Source: Prevotellaceae bacterium
Lineage (GTDB): Bacteria > Bacteroidota > Bacteroidia > Bacteroidales > UBA932
Length of the DNA: 11,679 nt
Reading direction: 5' to 3'
Assembly (NCBI GenBank): GCA_031259645.1
Contig: JAIRLC010000024.1
Location: forward strand, 1-11,679
The notes beneath the pieces were generated by a model. The model saw only the letters and a list, made by a program, of their open reading frames with translations, searched no databases and had not been told where the DNA came from. Numbering within the stretch: the first letter of the stretch is position 1; each line of letters opens with the position of its first letter. The position numbers were made by a program, and so were the translations under genes. Shown one piece after another: positions 7,788 through 11,679 of the stretch.

Positions 7788-8054
7788 TTATTCGGGGAAA
7801 AATCTATATATATCTTTTCGGTGAGCTATTCTGGCAAACTCCACCGTCCCATTTTCAATAAAAAGACCTATACGGTAATTCCCAAGTCTAAGACGATAAG
7901 CACAAGAATGGCCTTTTAATTTTTTTAAAGATGGGATTTCTCTTGGGTGCGAAGCCGTTTTACAACTGACAATAATCGTTTTTATTTGCTCTTTGATGTC
8001 GGCAGGCAACGATTGCAAGTCTTTGTGGAATTTTCGTAAATAAACTACTTCCAT
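7788..8054 (-). CDS. RelE/YafQ-like type II toxin
   Basis: An 88-residue basic protein of the RelE/ParE superfamily, expected to be a ribosome-dependent mRNA endonuclease or a related toxin. The N-terminal half has the family's two helices (FHKDLQSLPADIKEQIKTII at about 9-28). It is followed by LKKLKGHSCAYRLRLGNYRIGLFIE, the strand pair with the usual basic residues, and by the C-terminal ARIAHRKDIYRFFP at about 74-87, whose HRKDIYR is a hallmark of the superfamily. It begins two bases after the stop of a 64-codon gene, the classic antitoxin-then-toxin order. RelE and ParE types (mRNA versus gyrase) share this fold and are hard to separate by eye; I favour a RelE/YafQ-type ribonuclease. The gene appears intact. 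Confidence 0.88.
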   Translation of the reverse strand: MEVVYLRKFHKDLQSLPADIKEQIKTIIVSCKTASHPREIPSLKKLKGHSCAYRLRLGNYRIGLFIENGTVEFARIAHRKDIYRFFPE

Positions 8055-8056
8055 GC

Positions 8057-8251
8057 TTATCCCAAGCTGTTCATAATTTCATTTTCGCTCACCTTGTCTG
8101 TTCTGTCCACTTCCATCATCATTTTCAGTAAACCGGCGTCTTCTTTATCTTCGCCGGTAAATATGCTGGAACGGATACGTTTTTCTTTTAAAAAATGAAG
8201 CAAAAACGAATATTCTTTTTCCGATTGGGGGGTTACAACTATTGTATGCAT
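8057..8251 (-). CDS. Antitoxin partner of the RelE-like toxin
   Basis: A 64-residue protein encoded two bases before the toxin. It has an N-terminal beta strand (TIVVTPQ), a helical stretch (EKEYSFLLHFLKEKRI), and an acidic C-terminal region (FTGEDKEDAGLLKMMMEVDRTDKVSENE) likely to wrap the toxin. The antitoxin role is assigned from position, size and charge pattern; short proteins of this form often accompany RelE-like toxins in Bacteroidota. No clear ribbon-helix-helix or helix-turn-helix DNA-binding region is seen, so it is open whether it represses its own promoter. Its start is supported by a complete promoter about 20 bases upstream and by the lack of other in-frame starts that fit. Confidence 0.8.
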   Translation of the reverse strand: MHTIVVTPQSEKEYSFLLHFLKEKRIRSSIFTGEDKEDAGLLKMMMEVDRTDKVSENEIMNSLG

Positions 8252-8271
8252 AATATGTTATTAATTTTATA

Positions 8272-8301
8272 CAAATGTAAGAAAAATTCAACAATTCCAA
8301 A
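8272..8301 (-). promoter_or_regulatory. Promoter of the toxin-antitoxin module
   Basis: On the minus strand TTTG at 8301-8298, an 18-base spacer, and TACATTTG at 8279-8272. Both elements match the Bacteroidota consensus exactly. The predicted transcript starts near 8268, giving a leader of about 16 bases before the antitoxin ATG. Confidence 0.75.
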
Positions 8302-8323
8302 TACAATGATAAATAATGCCTTG

Positions 8324-8351
8324 TTGTTCGCAGCGAGGACGCTGCGAACAA
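8324..8351. terminator. Perfect 12-pair hairpin between lipoprotein gene and antitoxin
   Basis: TTGTTCGCAGCG at 8324-8335 is perfectly complementary to CGCTGCGAACAA at 8340-8351, with a four-base AGGA loop. It is the strongest hairpin in the window and stands between the 3' end of the lipoprotein gene and the toxin-antitoxin promoter. No long T-run follows on either strand, so a terminator role is likely but not certain; a repeat-derived element is the alternative. Confidence 0.5.
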
Positions 8352-8370
8352 ATGAACAATGAACAATTGG
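8350..8370. repeat. GAACAATGAACAATT intergenic repeat run
   Basis: AAATGAACAATGAACAATTGG, here next to the GGCTTGCGCCAGCC hairpin. It is the same pair of modules, in the same order, as at 7730-7759. Confidence 0.75.
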
Positions 8371-8384
8371 CTTGCGCCAGCCAA
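8367..8384. repeat. TTGGCT/AGCCAA hairpin module, second copy
   Basis: TTGGCT at 8367-8372 pairs perfectly with AGCCAA at 8379-8384 around TGCGCC. It differs from the palindrome at 7746-7759 by one base in the 14-base core. It lies ten bases beyond the lipoprotein stop codon. Confidence 0.75.
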
Positions 8385-8394
8385 ATTAGTCTCA

Positions 8395-9222
8395 TTAATT
8401 AGTCACTACATGCCTTATGGGATTCCCTTTATGTAAGAGATCTTCTATTTCATCATAAGCAATATGTACACTTACCGCACCTGCGGAATACGCTGCTATT
8501 TCATATTCATTAAAAGAATAAGTGATGCCGTCATCATCAATCAGAAAATTACTATTCGGAGCAATTTTACCAATGTCGAAAAATCCAATTTCCTCCAATT
8601 GTTTCGGATCATTCAATTCTTTTTGCGCCGTAATTTTTTTGATTAAAATTTGCGCCATCTCGTCCTTAAAATCTTCTACAAACAACTCGGCTTCCGTGAG
8701 AAATGCTCCATTCTGCACATCTATTACACGATTGATCAGCGTATGATTAGGATGCGCTCCACCGGTATAAGTTTCCGTATATACAGTGAAACTTATTAAG
8801 CCCTCTTTATCAAAAACCACCTTGTTGGTTATCATTTCATGACGAAGGAACCGGACCAGGGAACTACTTCTCCGGTTTTTTTCTTTTTTAAATTCATCTT
8901 CCAACGTTTTATAATCACGCAGTCTGTCTTCGACATACCGCGTTACTGCTTCTTCGGGCACATAATTTGTGTATGTTTCATCGAAAAAGGAAGAAAGAAA
9001 CAGCCCTTGTATTTTTCCTAATAATTTCTCATCCTTACATGCTGCCGGATAGGAAAATGACAGCTTCAACTCATATTTTGGATTATCCGGATTATTTAAT
9101 AAAGGATAAATTTCTTCTAAATCAATTGTCGTGTATGTAATTCCATTTTCTATAGTATTTCTGGTTTGGCAAGCCGTTACAACAAAGATTGCAAGGGCAA
9201 GAAGGTAGTTTTGAATTTTCAT
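8395..9222 (-). CDS. Lipoprotein with DUF4163/DUF3298-like domains
   Basis: A 275-residue predicted lipoprotein. A Lys then a hydrophobic stretch leads to a lipobox-like VVTAC, with C18 as the likely lipidated residue, so the mature protein should be anchored on the periplasmic or outer-membrane side. The remainder resembles the DUF4163 plus DUF3298 pair seen in RsiV and PdaC-like proteins. YTGGAHPNH at about 152-160 and the late stretch YSFNEYEIAAYSAGAVSV are the diagnostic parts. In RsiV this pair binds lysozyme; whether it does so here is unknown. The start lies 31 bases after the gcvP stop with no TAnnTTTG box between, so it may be read from the gcvP transcript. The last codons (VTN and stop) overlap a dispersed intergenic repeat. 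Domain call is likely; function is not known. Confidence 0.8.
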   Translation of the reverse strand: MKIQNYLLALAIFVVTACQTRNTIENGITYTTIDLEEIYPLLNNPDNPKYELKLSFSYPAACKDEKLLGKIQGLFLSSFFDETYTNYVPEEAVTRYVEDRLRDYKTLEDEFKKEKNRRSSSLVRFLRHEMITNKVVFDKEGLISFTVYTETYTGGAHPNHTLINRVIDVQNGAFLTEAELFVEDFKDEMAQILIKKITAQKELNDPKQLEEIGFFDIGKIAPNSNFLIDDDGITYSFNEYEIAAYSAGAVSVHIAYDEIEDLLHKGNPIRHVVTN

Positions 9223-9253
9223 ACTATAAATATTAAATTATTGAATTTTTAAA

Positions 9254-11679
9254 TCAACTCGCTGTAGTAACCAAATTACGATCGCCGTAGCCGTTATCAA
9301 CACGTGCCACATGCGGCCAAAATTTATTTTCGGACACCCACGCCAGCGGATAAGCGGCCTGCGTACGGGAATAAGGATGCGCCCATTCATCGGCAGTAAC
9401 CTCAACGGCCGTATGGGGCGCCATTTTCAGCGGATTATCGGCAGCGTCGAATTTACCGTCTTTAACCGCCACACATTCTTCTTTGATGAGGACGAGCGCC
9501 TGTATCAAGCGTTCCAGTTCGGCTAATGATTCGCTTTCGGTAGGTTCTATCATTAACGTTTCAGGCACAGGGAAAGAAAGTGTAGGGGCATGAAACCCAA
9601 AATCCATCAGGCGTTTCGCCACATCGGTAGCATCAATGCCGTACTCTTTTTTGAAATGGCGCAAGTCGATAATGCATTCGTGCGCCACCCGCTTGGCTTC
9701 GCCGGTAAAGAGCGTATTGTAATGCGGCTGCAACCGCGCCGACAGGTAATTGGCGTTCAATATAGCCAGCGACGTGGTGTGTGTAAGTCCTTCGGCGCCC
9801 AACAGCTTTATGTAAGCATGCGTAATGAGGCACGACAGCGCGTTTCCATACGGCGCCGCCGACACCGCAGAAATTCCATCTTCGCCGCTTGTTTTCACCA
9901 CGCTGTGCGAAGGAAGAAACGGCGTTAAATGTTTCGCCACCGCCACAGGCCCCACGCCCGGCCCGCCGCCGCCATGCGGCATAGCAAACGTTTTGTGCAA
10001 ATTCAAATGACACACATCCGCACCAATAGCGCCGGGATTGGTTAAGCCCACTTGCGCATTCATATTCGCGCCATCCATGAATACCAACCCGCCGTTTTCG
10101 TGCACGATGTCCACCATTTCCTTTATACGGCGTTCAAACACACCATGCGTAGAAGGATACGTAATCATGACACAGGCCAGATTATCCTTATGCTGTATGG
10201 CTTTTTCACGCAATTCGTCCACGTTGATATTGCCGTTTTCATCGCAACTTACCAGCACAATGTGCATGCCGGCCATCATCGCGCTGGCGGGATTGGTGCC
10301 GTGCGCCGACGTGGGAATGAGCGCCACATTCCGGTGTGCGTTGCCGTTGGCTTTATGATAAGCGCGGATTAGCATCAAGCCGGTGTATTCGCCGGCTGCC
10401 CCCGAATTAGGCTGCAACGACACTGCATCAAAGCCGGTAATCACGGCCAAATCATGTTCCAGTTCCTTGAGTATTTGCAGGTATCCCTCCGTCTGGTCAG
10501 CCGGCGCATAAGGGTGAATGTTGTAAAATTCAGGCCAACTCAGTGGTAACATTTCCACTGCCGCATTCAGTTTCATCGTACAGGAGCCCAGCGGAATGGC
10601 AGACTGGGTAAGGGATATATCACGCCGTTCCAGTTTTTTGATATAACGCATCATTTCCGTTTCGGAATGATACAAGTGAAATATTTTCTCCGTCAGAATT
10701 TCCGATTGGCGCGGTATAACAAGGCTTTTTGAAAAGTCATCGCACGCACAGTCTTTTTTCAAATCGAAAATTTCCATTATTGTTTGCGCTTCCTCGCAAG
10801 TAGTTACCTCATCAAAGCTAATGCGTACGCTGTGTTCGGAAGGATAAAAGAAATTCATTCCTTTGGCTAACGCCTTTTCACAAATTGTTTCTGCGCGTAT
10901 ATTTTGTATTTCAATGGTGTCGAAGAAGTGCTCCGAAGCCAGTTTAAAGCCTGCCGCTTTCAATTTTTCAGCCATAATCACAGCGTATTTGTGGGCATGC
11001 GCAGCGATGCGCTTTAATCCCCCGACGCCGTGGTATGCAGCAAACAGGCCGGCCATTATTGCCGAGAGCGCTGTGGCTGTGCAGATGTTGGAAGTCGCCC
11101 TTTCCCGTTTGATATGTTGTTCGCGCGTTTGCAAAGCCATACGCAACGCGGGTTTTCCCAAGCGGTCAATGGATATGCCGATAATGCGGCCGGGCATACT
11201 GCGTTTGTATTCATCCTTGGTGGCAAAATAAGCCGCTGCCGGCCCGCCGAAACCCATCGGAATACCGAAGCGCTGCGTGCTCCCTACGGCAATATCGGCG
11301 CCCCACGCCGCAGGCTCTTTCAACAGCGCAAGCGACAATATATCACATACGGCGGTTACCAATACCTGATGCGCATGTGCGTTGGCGCAAAACGACGAAT
11401 AGTCGCGAACAACGCCATTGGCAGCAGGATACTGCACCACCGCACCGAAACATTTTTCGTCGAAAACATATTCATCAAAACGTCCTTTTACTATTTCAAT
11501 GCCCAGCGGCGCGGCGCGGGTAAGCAGCACATCAAGATTTTGCGGAAAAATATTTTCATCCACAAACAAAATATTTTTTCCGGCTTTCACCGCTTCACGT
11601 GAGCGTAATTCAAACATCATCCGCATGGCTTCGGCAGCGGCCGTGGCCTCATCAAGCAACGAACAGTTGGCTATGGCAA
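9254..11679 (-). CDS. gcvP: Glycine dehydrogenase (decarboxylating), P-protein, 5' end missing
   Basis: P-protein of the glycine cleavage system. It decarboxylates glycine with PLP and passes the aminomethyl group to the lipoyl arm of GcvH. The visible part is about 807 residues. The frame stays open to the right edge: the residues before the first possible TTG start (11659) read AIANCS and join SLLDEATAAAEAM, a conserved internal P-protein segment. So the true start lies outside the window and about 150 residues are missing. The fused P1-P2 layout of one long chain is seen. The N-terminal half includes GSTQRFGIPMGFGGP. The C-terminal half includes IPLGSCTMKLN, TSAHGTNPASA and the PLP lysine in HLNLHKTFAMPHGGGGPG (codon at 9992-9994). 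No gcvH or gcvT is in the window. It appears intact where seen. Confidence 0.97.
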   Translation of the reverse strand, partial: AIANCSLLDEATAAAEAMRMMFELRSREAVKAGKNILFVDENIFPQNLDVLLTRAAPLGIEIVKGRFDEYVFDEKCFGAVVQYPAANGVVRDYSSFCANAHAHQVLVTAVCDILSLALLKEPAAWGADIAVGSTQRFGIPMGFGGPAAAYFATKDEYKRSMPGRIIGISIDRLGKPALRMALQTREQHIKRERATSNICTATALSAIMAGLFAAYHGVGGLKRIAAHAHKYAVIMAEKLKAAGFKLASEHFFDTIEIQNIRAETICEKALAKGMNFFYPSEHSVRISFDEVTTCEEAQTIMEIFDLKKDCACDDFSKSLVIPRQSEILTEKIFHLYHSETEMMRYIKKLERRDISLTQSAIPLGSCTMKLNAAVEMLPLSWPEFYNIHPYAPADQTEGYLQILKELEHDLAVITGFDAVSLQPNSGAAGEYTGLMLIRAYHKANGNAHRNVALIPTSAHGTNPASAMMAGMHIVLVSCDENGNINVDELREKAIQHKDNLACVMITYPSTHGVFERRIKEMVDIVHENGGLVFMDGANMNAQVGLTNPGAIGADVCHLNLHKTFAMPHGGGGPGVGPVAVAKHLTPFLPSHSVVKTSGEDGISAVSAAPYGNALSCLITHAYIKLLGAEGLTHTTSLAILNANYLSARLQPHYNTLFTGEAKRVAHECIIDLRHFKKEYGIDATDVAKRLMDFGFHAPTLSFPVPETLMIEPTESESLAELERLIQALVLIKEECVAVKDGKFDAADNPLKMAPHTAVEVTADEWAHPYSRTQAAYPLAWVSENKFWPHVARVDNGYGDRNLVTTAS

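Noticed and set aside
11030..11602. 190-codon plus-strand open frame
   Set aside because: It is antisense to the strongly conserved gcvP sequence and is a shadow of its GC-rich codon pattern.
9254..11679. gcvP considered as a truncated pseudogene because the first start codon found is TTG at 11659
   Set aside because: The frame remains open to the window edge and the residues before the TTG continue a conserved internal P-protein segment, so the gene is cut by the window and not broken.

Overview
This window looks like a chromosomal segment of a Bacteroidota (probably Bacteroidales) bacterium. Four things point that way. Several upstream regions carry the Bacteroidota promoter pattern (TAnnTTTG, sometimes with TTTG or a near match 18-19 bases upstream). 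The first gene encodes a FISUMP-domain secreted protein. A sphingolipid-type serine palmitoyltransferase is present. The spacers are AT-rich and filled with a recurring family of short repeats. The exact genus cannot be told from the sequence.

Layout, left to right. Positions 1-442 are a repeat-rich AT spacer. A secreted Ig-like/FISUMP protein (443-1366, +) follows and converges on a compact block of six minus-strand genes. In transcription order these are spt (serine palmitoyltransferase), a GNAT-like N-acyltransferase, a PAP2/Aur1-like membrane protein, rpiB (ribose-5-phosphate isomerase B), a TrmH-family RNA methyltransferase and rpoN (sigma-54). The first five are 3-13 bases apart. A perfect promoter sits directly in front of rpiB, and a -7 box sits in front of rpoN, so the block is probably several overlapping transcription units. 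The first three genes read as a candidate ceramide/phosphosphingolipid module: SPT makes 3-ketosphinganine, the GNAT protein is a candidate N-acylating ceramide synthase, and the PAP2_3-type protein is a candidate head-group transferase or lipid phosphatase. A ketosphinganine reductase is not in the window.

Positions 7268-7787 hold no conventional gene, but they contain a good plus-strand promoter divergent from spt, a 32-codon small ORF ending in a C9 tract, strong inverted repeats and a terminator-like hairpin. This is a candidate small transcript. Next, on the minus strand, is a two-gene RelE-like toxin/antitoxin module (7788-8251) with its own clear promoter. A predicted lipoprotein with DUF4163/DUF3298-like features (8395-9222) follows, then most of gcvP (glycine decarboxylase P-protein), which runs off the right edge.

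The spacers share modules: GAACAATGAACAATT-type runs, a GGCTnGCGCCAGCC hairpin, and a 22-base unit containing TCACATTAGCACATTG. They lie mostly at the 3' ends of genes, and one forms the end of the lipoprotein coding sequence. The strongest leads are the sphingolipid gene trio, the apparently leaderless rpiB promoter, the orphan plus-strand promoter with its small ORF and slippage-prone tract, and the dispersed repeat family.
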